Part shown: in pieces, positions 15,001 through 22,762 of the stretch
How the letters are laid out: each line of letters starts with the position of its first letter
How positions within the stretch are numbered: position 1 is the first letter of the stretch
Origin: Heliopora coerulea
Lineage: Eukaryota > Cnidaria > Anthozoa > Scleralcyonacea > Helioporidae
Assembly (NCBI GenBank): GCA_030142905.1
Contig: JASJOG010000003.1
Location: 1,151,001-1,215,000 of the forward strand
DNA: 64,000 nt
Direction: 5' to 3'
Notes under the pieces: generated by a model
Database searches by the model: none
Told to the model about the DNA's origin: nothing
Seen by the model: the letters and a program-made list of their open reading frames with translations, nothing else
Program-made: the position numbers and the translations under genes

Positions 15001-16480
15001 TATTATGGGAACGCAGTCCAATCAACAAATATCGTAAATTGTCCAGGTTTGAAAATGGCTACTAATTTTGTTATCGTCTTAAAAAGTTGCTTCATTGCCA
15101 CATGAAGTTCTTATATAAAAAGCCATAAACAAAAGCAATGCTAGTATTTCAGCATATTTTATTACTGAGAATATTTCACTAACACTTGTACTTCTCAACT
15201 TTGTGTACAAATTTCCCCCGAAAACTAGCCAGTTTGTAAGGTAAAACATTCCAAATGGGCAATATTGAAGGATTTTGGACCACTCAACAGCCTAAAATAT
15301 TGTGAATCAGTCCAACGTTTTCACACTAAACCAGGAAATCGTGTATTTTCTGGTTTAGTATGAAAAAAAGTATATTCTGTAAAAGGTGAATAAAAAACGT
15401 GAACACGATTTCTGCATTCACAAATTGTTGAGCGGTACTATAAAAAGAGTTCGTTTAAAATGAAAATTCCATCTCCGTAATGTGGTTTTGCAGTTGAGCA
15501 GGAAAAACGAATTGTCATGGAGTTTTAGATTTGGTATCAATTTTCGACATGATTGTTACGTAGCATTATTTACAGTATGAATGACAAAATAGTGAAATTA
15601 CAATTGAGATCGCTTTGACAAGTTGTTGTTCTAAATAACATATACAGTTCTGCCTTGAGTTTGTCTAACAATGTAACTGTTTGCATGTTCACCTTCGCAG
15701 TTCATTACCCTTGGAATTTAACTACTCTTATCATCTGAGACCCATACTATGACAGAAAATACTAAGCGAGGAAGATCGAGGTTTCTTGATGGAAATGTAT
15801 TGTAAACATTTTTAAAGAAGTAGTGCTTGAAATCCGAGTTCGGGTGTTTCATCAGGGGTTCCAAACACAAGAAAATAATGAAAACCGAGGGGCGTAGCCC
15901 TGATGTTTTCGTTGTTTTCTAGCGTTTGGAGTTCCCGATGAAATATGATAAGTGTATGAACTAGCTTCTCAAACGAGCGTTCCCACTGACTTATTGCATG
16001 TTTGTTTCGTTGATCTGAATATCTAAATTAAGAATTGTGATCCAGATCACTAGTGATTTTCCTGTAGGTTTTCAAAATGCATGCATGTGATGTGGTATTT
16101 TTCATGGATAAGCTACCATAATTCATGAATCATTAATGAGTTTGAGAATGTTATTCCTTAAACGTTTCTATAACCGATGACAATGTTTTTGAATATACCA
16201 TTGTATGATCATATTGAACTTATTAATGCGAGAAGGCGCTTAAACCATATCCAACTTTTTATCTTGAATTAGGGCTCAGGTAAAAGAAGTCCTGTGAAGA
16301 AGAAACACCAAGTTGTGAATGAAAACATTCCATTAGCACCATCCGAACAATCGTCTTTAATTGTAAGCTTCCTCGTCATAACTTCTTGACAGTGTACTGT
16401 TTATTTTTATACAACGACTATATTATTTATTTTAACATTGATATATTTTTCAGGTGAAAAGAAAGCGAAAAAGGAGATGA
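1..16480 (+). CDS. PDS5: PDS5 cohesin-associated protein, 3' half (14 exons, partial at 5' end)
   Basis: PDS5 is a nuclear HEAT-repeat protein that binds the cohesin kleisin region and controls sister-chromatid cohesion together with WAPL and sororin. Exons: 1-85, 466-600, 1887-1956, 2107-2218, 3239-3365, 6504-6557, 6984-7058, 7196-7252, 7327-7433, 8734-8874, 11753-11998, 14740-14821, 16273-16362, 16454-16480 (stop TGA). Every junction is GT-AG, phases match and the sum is 468 codons plus stop. Diagnostic stretches that I recognise from animal PDS5 are LKLPLEYLSFFALAAKDPSK (exon 2), LPEYTLPYLIYLLAH (exon 4), MKKLAENVKQTKDA (exon 5) and YTVSDIAIGII (exon 6). After these the protein becomes a charged, low-complexity tail with an acidic run (DEEEEE, exon 10) and a basic C-terminus KRKRKRR, as in the DNA-binding tails of the family. 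The 5' part lies outside the window. Vertebrate A/B paralogues cannot be told apart here. Confidence 0.93.
86..465 (+). other. PDS5 intron, no other feature seen
   Basis: The intron runs from a GTATTC donor to a TTTTCAG acceptor. The reading frames inside it are short and show no recognisable protein. Confidence 0.7.
661..1065. repeat. Degenerate trinucleotide-like low-complexity tract in PDS5 intron
   Basis: About 400 bases consist of imperfect GGTGAT, GGTAAT, GATAAT and AATAAT units, with a G/T-rich first part grading into an A-rich second part on the plus strand. It is an old, interrupted microsatellite in the 601-1886 intron. The short open frames over it encode only Asn/Asp or Met/Ile runs, so they are not genes. 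Confidence 0.85.
2226..2505 (+). repeat. Long purine-rich tract in PDS5 intron
   Basis: About 280 bases are overwhelmingly A and G on the plus strand, with only scattered T and C. The opposite-strand open frame is a Pro/Ser/Phe-rich artefact of this bias. The tract lies close to the donor at 2219 and may be an old GA-rich simple repeat. Confidence 0.75.
2637..2690. mobile_element. Possible Tigger/pogo-like terminal fragment
   Basis: The sequence TACAGTCAAACTTCTATTAA resembles the TA-flanked CAGT...TATTAA ends of TcMar-Tigger elements. No partner terminus is visible nearby, so this would be a solo, truncated end. The call rests on a short similarity recalled from the family. Confidence 0.25.
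2696..3076. mobile_element. Fragment of a non-autonomous DNA transposon with GAGCAGAATTTT repeats
   Basis: GAGCAGAATTTTGAGCAGAA occurs near both ends (about 2717 and 3008). The right end has CGAGCAGTGCCAGCAGG and stops at CCTA, resembling the right subterminal region of the 17749-18495 element (CGAGCAGTGCTAGTAG, also ending CCTA). No matching left terminus is visible, so this copy seems truncated. It has no coding capacity. Confidence 0.45.
3792..3890 (+). mobile_element. Short inverted-repeat element (TTAAC-ended MITE-like), copy 1
   Basis: This copy runs from AACCCTTTACTC to AAAAGAGTTAA, so its ends are inverted repeats. The core is AAGTAAAATCGTCTGACATT followed by AGCCAG. The same core recurs at 9002-9081, 20558-20658, 31212-31278 and 49222-49278 (two of these on the other strand), with a related copy at 19258-19320. 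It has no coding capacity and lies in a PDS5 intron. Confidence 0.6.
4760..6314 (-). mobile_element. Tc1-like DNA transposon with IR/DR-type termini
   Basis: A 1555-bp element is bounded by inverted ends starting CACTGTGTCTGAAG (left) and CACTGCGTCTGAAG (right, read on the minus strand). TCTGAAGTTATTATGCAA is present at each extreme end, and related copies lie about 175 bp inside each end (4938-4959 and 6133-6165). This paired arrangement is that of IR/DR Tc1-family elements, where transposase binds two sites per terminus. The right side is followed by TA; the left flank reads TG, so the TA target duplication is imperfect. The element sits inside the PDS5 intron 3366-6503, opposite to PDS5. 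Confidence 0.88.
5149..6082 (-). pseudogene. Tc1/mariner-superfamily transposase, broken by one frameshift
   Basis: The frame opens with ATG at 6082 and runs to a stop at 5306; the C-terminal part continues in another frame down to 5149. The N-terminus (MGKKKDLSATEKKEIVQLLG) and following region form the paired-like helix-turn-helix that binds terminal repeats. The DDE catalytic acidic residues are visible as FTDES, MQDNAPSH and SPDLNPIENMW. The break falls in a run of G (C on the plus strand, about 5320-5326), between the second D and the E, so no intact enzyme is made from this copy. It can only be moved in trans. Confidence 0.9.
6605..6826. repeat. About 220-bp near-perfect hairpin (foldback/MITE-like) in PDS5 intron
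   Basis: The left arm begins AAAGAATAAACGTAATCTGA and continues through AACAAGACAAGACAAGGACA; the right arm is its reverse complement, ending in CGGATTATGTTTATTCTTT. The arms are about 105 bases with few mismatches and meet around 6712-6718 at TCTATTACAAA...TTTGTAATAGA. If transcribed with the PDS5 pre-mRNA it would form a long double-stranded RNA. No coding capacity is seen. It is either a very young foldback element or an inverted duplication. Confidence 0.85.
8734..8874 (+). CDS. PDS5: PDS5 exon 10: acidic segment of the C-terminal tail
   Basis: This exon follows an AAG acceptor and ends at a GTATGT donor. It enters with one base that completes the arginine begun in the exon ending at 7433 and leaves with two bases that join the exon at 11753. 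It encodes a lysine/serine-rich start followed by an acidic patch EEDEEEEES. The alternation of basic and acidic blocks is typical of the unstructured tail after the HEAT repeats in PDS5; I see no folded domain. Confidence 0.85.
9002..9081 (-). mobile_element. TTAAC-ended MITE-like repeat, copy 2
   Basis: Read on the minus strand this copy has AACTCTTTCAAGGCGGGAGC followed by GATGAGTAAAATCGTCTGGC and GTTAGCCAGAGTAAAA, the core shared with the copies at 3792, 20558 and 31212. The distal end is not clearly preserved. It lies in a PDS5 intron. Confidence 0.55.
9498..9777. mobile_element. MITE-like element rich in GCGATCGC motifs
   Basis: The left end AAGGCTGGTGTCCATATAATC and the right end GATTATTTGGAAACAC...CCAAGCC are imperfect inverted repeats. 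The interior holds repeated GATCGC/GCGATC words on both strands. There is no coding capacity. The TIR start GGCTGGTG and the GCGATC words recall short Harbinger-type MITEs, but the target duplication is not clear. Confidence 0.45.
11999..13610 (+). other. PDS5 intron interior, no feature recognised
   Basis: This AT-rich intron sequence lies between the exon ending at 11998 and the tRNA-like repeat at 13611. Open frames are short, with no family resemblance. Confidence 0.6.
13611..13680 (-). repeat. Degenerate tRNA-derived SINE head
   Basis: On the minus strand the sequence has a D-arm-like GCTCAATGGATAGAGC (box A region) and a T-arm-like GGGGGTCGATCCCC (box B region) at tRNA-like spacing. 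The acceptor stem does not close and the anticodon arm is poor, so it is not a functional tRNA. A decayed SINE head or tRNA pseudogene in a PDS5 intron is the best reading. Confidence 0.4.
14822..16272 (+). other. PDS5 intron, no other feature recognised
   Basis: The intron is bounded by a GTAAGT donor and a TTAG acceptor. I see no repeat with clear ends and no coding segment in it. Confidence 0.6.
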
Positions 16481-16705
16481 AGAGATGGAGGTGTTTTTTC
16501 TTTCTTATTGGAAATCTTTTGTACATATAAATATCGTTATTGTTGGACTACCTGTGTAGAGCTTACTTATCATTCGTCATTTCACGTTAAATTTTTAAAG
16601 ACATAACCACAGTTGTAACCGATTCCAGGAAATTGGTTAGCAAAGCTACTGGGGTATAATTTACTGAACTTCTGTTTGAAATTCGTTGTAGAGATCGTAT
16701 ATTGA

Positions 16706-16711
16706 AATAAA
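16706..16711 (+). terminator. Probable PDS5 polyadenylation signal AATAAA
   Basis: A canonical AATAAA lies about 225 nt after the PDS5 stop codon at 16478-16480, so a 3' UTR of roughly 250 nt would result. Its use is inferred from position only. Confidence 0.45.
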
Positions 16712-17748
16712 CTTCATGAAATAAGTATAAGGAGTCAGGAAGTATTTAGAGTTCCCCTATTGGTGTATACTTAAAATGAACAATATGATCTATACATCGC
16801 GAGTTTGTATCAACTGCACCTGCCCTTCAAGTATTCATGTTCTCTTTCCGCACTTTTCTCGCTTTGGCTCTGACAAAGTCGTTATGTTGGCCTGTGGCAA
16901 ATGATTTAGCCCTAGTTTCCGAGATTTAAACGCACTGCGTAGTCACCTTAAGTGAATATGGTTTGATTATAAATTTAATTATGCCACCTTAACACGATCT
17001 ACCGGACAACATGAAACCAAGGCTCTAATATAAATGGACTTCTGTGACACAGCCAAGTAAGTGGGATTTCCAAAATGAGAAATATTTTGTATTTGTCAAG
17101 TGAAAACCACGCTCCGACCACGGAAAAGGTAAGGACGTACTTTGAATACAAACCTTTGGTACCAAAATCTAGAATAACTGATAATTTGTTTGGTATTTTG
17201 AGGCTTTATGATTTGGATCAATGGTTGCATCAGGAAATTATGATAATTTCTAAATCGTTTCATTTGTTTTTCTGCAGATTTGTAATTATTATATATGAAG
17301 CTAAGTGCGAACACAAATTCAATAATTTTTCAATAAAAGATTGAGAAATGCCAAGCAAGGAAAATCAAGTTTTTTGTTATTTACATTCAAGAATAACAAA
17401 CATCTTTCTGGAAGTCTATGCTCCATCTGTCTCCATACCTCAGACGAGCTTTTTCTGTATATGTTTTCAAGTGTATTTCGCCAGAATTCATGTCGATACA
17501 AAAACTTCTCGGTTTCTCACAGGAAGACTGACTGGCACTACGGTCAGTGGCCACAATCATGGACCTAACGGCTGCCATCCAGTAAACTCTTTATGGAAAC
17601 TGGCACACCGACTACCAGTCAATGGCCTCCTATGGAGGACCAGCCAGTTACCTATATATGACTGGATTGAGTGGGCTTATTACATTTGATTTATGGGAAG
17701 TGTCCCCAAAAGGATGGCGTCGGGCCTTCTGCTAACGGTAGCGACCTG
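16712..17748. other. Intergenic region downstream of PDS5
   Basis: No convincing gene is present. The stretch at about 17523-17680 contains repeated GACTGGC/GACCAGTC words and looks repeat-derived, but no element ends could be set. Confidence 0.5.
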
Positions 17749-18495
17749 TAGGTTTTTATTGATTGTGCTAGCACATTTTTTGGCATAATTTGGGAAAACG
17801 AGCACATTTTTTGGCATAATTTGGGAAAATGAGCACATTTTTGCCTTTTTTTGTCGAAGTAGCACTGCTAGCATAACCGGCATATTTTTATCAGTTACAG
17901 AGCACATTACTGAGCACATAACTCTCCAGTAAGTCATGTTTTGCCTATACTGAGTTAATTTTAAAGCTTTATTCAGTCTTGTTAAATTCTGTCTCTTAGT
18001 GGGCCTTAGTCTAGGCGCCTGGGATTCAACGGAACTTTAGTTCCGATGCAGTCCACACACTCAAAGTCAAAACAAAATGGTTAAATTTAACTGAACTGCT
18101 GTCATACGTTTTTTTCCAACCTTTCTGTCGATTCAATATTCTTTGACTTGATTACTTGGAAGCAAGTGTAATGCAGCAAGGAATTTTTTGAGGACACTAA
18201 CTATGATAGCAAGGCATCAGTGTAATTTTGTGTTGCATTTAAAACATTTCAGGGGATAGGGAGCAATCTAGTAGAAGCTAGACAACGTTGGAAACAATGA
18301 CATGTTTTGCTTTCGTTACTATATAAAAAACAGGCATTTAATTTCAAGCTTTTAAAGTTAATTTGTGAAAGCATAATTCAGAAAAACAAGCATGAATTTT
18401 AAAAACAAGCATAATTTTTGCATAATTTCGGTTAAAAACGAGCAGTGCTAGTAGCATAATGTGCTACTTATACTAGCACAATCGATAAAAGCCTA
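17749..18495. mobile_element. Non-autonomous hAT-like DNA transposon, about 750 bp
   Basis: The ends are inverted: TAGGTTTTTATTGATTGTGC on the left and TAGGCTTTTATCGATTGTGC on the right (minus strand). The flanks share GCGACC (17741-17746 and 18496-18501), compatible with an 8-bp target duplication with two changed bases. The left subterminal region has direct repeats of GAGCACATTTTTTGGCATAA, and the right has CGAGCAGTGCTAGTAGCAT. No transposase frame is present. TAGG/CCTA termini plus an 8-bp duplication suggest the hAT superfamily. Confidence 0.7.
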
Positions 18496-19257
18496 GCGAC
18501 CACTGACCTCTATTTGTAGGAGAACTATGGGCGATGAGACATCTTCGAATTTTTTTTGCCAACACTTAAGTACATACAAACTATTTTCGTTTCTTTACCC
18601 AGTTGGTTATTGTTAATTGTGGAACCAGACGTTTTTAGAAGTATTCGCTTGACCAATTAAGGGTATCAGTAGAAAGTAAATGATCTTATAATTTATAACT
18701 TGGATAAACTATGATGGTAACATTTTATAAATAAATTTCTAATTTCTCCACAAACAAATTTTTTTGAGAAATATTACATAGAGAAACGGTTGGTTTAATG
18801 TAAGAATACCAGGCTAGACGACCCTGAAGTGAAAAAGTGTTGCAAATCGGTGTCTTTGTAATTCGGGTAATCTGTCAGCAAGTTAAACTTTGTCAAATGT
18901 CCAACACTTGTTTGCTTTGAACTTTTGGTTTTCGCTTCCATTCACAAACAGGTTTGTTACTTCGAATATTATACTAGAAATACGTGTGCGCAACAGACCC
19001 GAGTCTTCCAGCAGAGTAAATGCTAGTCAATGGGACCAACACTCTGATCATTATTATAACTGATTAACTGAACGCTGACTTCAGTTAATTGATTAGACTA
19101 GACACCAGTCTCAGTTCCGCGATCATCTTGCGCGTCATCTTCAGACTTCCACTCGGAATGTTTGTTTTCAAAAAAAATTCTTCATATTAAATAGAAAACA
19201 TTATCAAAAAGAGAATTATAGAGAAAGCAAGTGAACTTAAAAACTCCAAACGTTCTG

Positions 19258-19320
19258 TAACTCTTTGACCCGTACCCGACTTTTTACTTGGCGGGCTGTC
19301 TGTGGCAGGCTCTGAGTTAA
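19258..19320 (-). mobile_element. TTAAC-ended MITE-like repeat, related short copy
   Basis: The copy is bounded by TAACTCTTTGACCCGTACCC and CTCTGAGTTAA, which are inverted. The GTACCCGACTTTTT word corresponds to AAAAAGTCGGGTACGGG in the copy at 3792. It is shorter than the others and lacks the TAAAATCGTCTG core. Confidence 0.4.
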
Positions 19321-19365
19321 AATATGGCTTTCTCCACGGGATTTTTGTCTTTAGTTGGTCACAAA

Positions 19366-20066
19366 CAGTGAACTCAATTTCCATATCTGAAATGCTAACT
19401 CCCAGTCATTTGCTCGGGCTAAAAGTGAAGCCAAGATGGTCGCCCATGGAGGGAAATTTTGGATGTCAGTTTCAGTCCCCTACGCGGACTTGTACGTCAG
19501 TTTCAGTCTCCTACGCGACTTTTTACTCTCTTCTGAAGAGTTTTCTTTCAAAATACACACAAAATATTTCTTTGAAAGACAGAAACGAGTTTAAGAACTC
19601 AAATATATTTCTACAAAGTCAAATCGAGTTACAGGTTATATATTCTCACGAAATAAAATTACCAAACTAACGAGAAACCTAACGAAACGGCCTCGAAAAA
19701 TTACTTTAGGAAACTACTAAGTGCTCGTCCTCTTTTTACCGTTAGTTTACCACCTTCAGACAATTAAGTACACTTGTCAGGCCACACGGCGAAAATGAAT
19801 CTTTTTAAATACTCGATAATGTAAAACTAGTCCGGTAATATTTCTTCTGAGCACTTTTTCCATGGTTGACAATGTTTTCGAAGTCGAACCAAACACGAAC
19901 TGAAAATTAAAGTCGTGTAAAGGACTGGAACTGACGTAGAAGACCGCGAAGAGGACTAAAACTGACGTCCGAAATTTCCCTCCATGGGAAGGTCATCTTG
20001 GCTTCATTTTTTGCCCGAGCGAATGACTGGGAGTTAGCATTCCAGATATGGAAATTGAGTTCACTG
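19366..20066. mobile_element. Non-autonomous DNA transposon with about 190-bp TIRs and an 8-bp target duplication
   Basis: Both ends begin CAGTGAACTCAATTTCCATA when read inward and stay similar for roughly 190 bases, including GCTAACTCCCAGTCATT and CCATGGAGGGAAATTT. Flanking octamers GTCACAAA (19358-19365) and GCCACAAA (20067-20074) form an 8-bp target duplication with one difference. The 701-bp element encodes nothing. A second, internally deleted copy is at 58403-58607. CA...TG ends with an 8-bp duplication allow hAT or P superfamily; the sequence does not decide. Confidence 0.85.
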
Positions 20067-20260
20067 GCCACAAATCGCATGTCTTGCTGCTAGTGAGGGA
20101 ACCGAAGGCTCGTAGCTCCGGAACGTTGCTCGTATTGTGTATGAATAAAGCAAGATATAGGAATAAAATCAATAAGTCAAAGCCTGACTTACAGGTTGGG
20201 CACTTTCACGCATTGTAAAGTACGGGACACACCGTGTAAAAATAGGTTTTCTTGCCTTGA

Positions 20261-20484
20261 ATTCATGATTATCATGAATTAATTCCTTGCCTGGGTTTCA
20301 TTTAAGGCTCCCACATGCGATAGTTTGTCGTTTAGGTTAAATATTTGTTTTGGTAGAGTCAGCTTTAACTTTAGTGTTCCGCGTTTTCCGATCATGGTTG
20401 GGATTATGGTCAGGTATATAAAAAATTCATGTATGATTATCATGAATCTAATGGTCAATTTAGGTTTAATGATTATCATGAATC
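20261..20484. repeat. Three copies of palindromic ATGATTATCATGAAT
   Basis: The word ATGATTATCATGAAT occurs at about 20265-20279, 20433-20447 and 20469-20483. The first copy extends to the near-palindrome ATTCATGATTATCATGAAT. Spacing is about 168 and 36 bp, so this is not a simple tandem array. It lies between the PDS5 and ARRDC genes; possible regulatory meaning is speculative. Confidence 0.6.
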
Positions 20485-20557
20485 TCGACGGGAGAATGGG
20501 AGACATTGCAGTCAATGTTCCAGCAATTACTAAATGTAGATTTGGAATCGGCAGACA

Positions 20558-20658
20558 TTAACCCTTTCTTGTCCAAGAGGTCTCTCCTTGACGAGTAAAA
20601 TTGTCTGGCGTTAGCCAGAGTAAGATGCCAAAGTCGGATAAGGATCCGAAGAGGTTAA
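20558..20658 (+). mobile_element. TTAAC-ended MITE-like repeat, copy 3
   Basis: TTAACCCTTTCTTGTCC opens the copy and CCGAAGAGGTTAA closes it. The core GACGAGTAAAATTGTCTGGC followed by GTTAGCCAGAGTAA matches the other copies. It is the most complete copy in the window. Confidence 0.6.
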
Positions 20659-22762
20659 GTTTAAAGATAGGGTTCTGATTCTCAATAAAGAAAAAAATGC
20701 TGTCAGAATACATTTTGGGTTAGGCATTTCACCACCTTGTTACTTCAAAGTTTTGCCATTTTTAAACATTCTCCACTAGTATATCATTCAAACTCGCATA
20801 CCATCAAACAGTTCATCCAATATTGTGAGCGATGTTGCACCGTGTCACAGAGCCTTAAGAAACACGATTGGGCGTTCCATGGCCGCGAAAGGACTAATTC
20901 TGATGTCAAAGGTCACCGCATTTTAATTTTTAAATGGCAGCCGGTCGTCACGAGAACGCAACCACCGAGACTAGGTAACTGCGAGCCAACTGGGATTGGA
21001 AAAATAAGTACTTTATTTACCTGATATCCTCTCACACAAGATTCAAGATAATCCTTAAATGTCAACGGTCCTAAGATACAGAGTTATCCTAAATGTTAGG
21101 GTTAGGATCCTATTCCTAAGTTCCTAACTGTTGACTTGTCATCCCCTAGTGACATTTTAATCTAAACCCAACGATTTTTTCCAAAACGTTATCAGGTAAA
21201 TAAATTACTTAGTTTTCCAGTCCCAGTTTGCTCGTGGTTTCCTGGTCTCAGTAGTTACGTTCTACTGCCGACTTTGGCAGTCAACCTTCCATTTGAATTA
21301 AGTTCAGTGGACCAACCTCTTTCCCACCATTTCCCACGGACATTTTTAAGGGGCAGGGACTTGGTGTCGGCAGAGCGAAATGGCAGGGGTAGTAAGACTT
21401 TTTAAAAATGTGCAGGATTCTTGCATAAATTTGGGGGCACAGGGAAACCAACCCATTCTCGCGACTCTGAAAAAATACTGAATTCTAAGGGCTTATTTAC
21501 ACGATACGATTGTCGTACAGTTGTTCGTCCTGGGGTATGTAGAGAACTATCTCGTGTGGGAGAGTAACGACTTTCACGTTTCTGTTCTTTTAATCGGGAA
21601 AACAACCTGATTCTTTTATGTAGTGTTTTTCCGCGTCTGAAGGTCTTCCTTGGGTATGTTCATTTTCTATTACTATTTTGAGCTTTAACAACTAGAATTA
21701 GCATTGACTTTAGCCAATCAAAAGCATCAATGGTTAAGCTGGTACTAAAGCCATTTCTTGTCCTCAGCACACGACCTTGGGTACGAAGTTAATGTAGGTG
21801 AGCTATAGTGACTGGAAACGCTAACACCCAGTCATAGGCCGGGAAAAACTAAAGCCATAAATGCTGATCATGTGTTGAGTAGTACATGGTTCATAAACCG
21901 CCCTACTCACATTTTTCGAAAACTGGAATTTCTCGAGAGATAAATGTTACATCAACCAACTGAAAGCGCCAATATTTCTCACTTCGAAGGAATTTTCAAA
22001 CAAGAAAACATTAGATGATCAATTTTTGAGCGCTTTGGTTGCGTCAAATGGGTTTATGGATGAAAGATAAAACCGTAATTATCAACTGGCATATGTACAT
22101 TAAGCCAGAAAAAGGAGCAACCTGAGGAAAACCTCAACATATTTTTTCCCCTGAACAATTTATGCAACAAATTGTTAACAACGTTTGCCACGAATTCAAC
22201 TCAATTTACCTTAGTCTTCAGTTTCATGGTGTGGTAGCTATCTAGTTACACGTTTGCAAAAATTTCGTCCGTACTTTTTTAATTAGACATGTTTATGGTA
22301 ATGTTACATGAAACTTATAAGCTCGTTAAAAATGTTAAATGAAAATAAGGGCTAATTTGGGACTTAATTTATTGTCCGTTAAGATATTATACCAACTATT
22401 ATTTACAATTGACTAAAAAGAGCGGTAATTTCGTGATGCCACAAAGGTTAAAAATTTAGGTGTACATTATCTTTAATAGTCATATCTGTCTGTAATTTAG
22501 CCATAAAAATTGATGAAACTATCGGTTACTGGCTAATCCATATTTTTCACTCTTCCCCTTTAACAGGGATGGTTTAAATGGTATTCTCATTGCACTTGCG
22601 CGTCAGTCTGCCATTACTATAACGTGAGTTGTACGAGAAAATTTCATTTGCTTGAGGCGTTCAGCATCCGCCAAACTGTGAAGTCGTGCAAGTCGTACGC
22701 GCATTCAAAAAATTCTGTGGTACGTAGTGAAGCATTTGAAATCGAACAATGCTGAACATCTC
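20659..22762. other. Intergenic region between the converging PDS5 and ARRDC genes
   Basis: No gene is supported. A faint, diverged trace of the 19366-20066 element (GCTAACACCCAGTCATAGGC) lies near 21811-21860. A TTTATT at about 22366-22371 reads AATAAA on the minus strand and could be the ARRDC polyadenylation signal. Confidence 0.4.
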
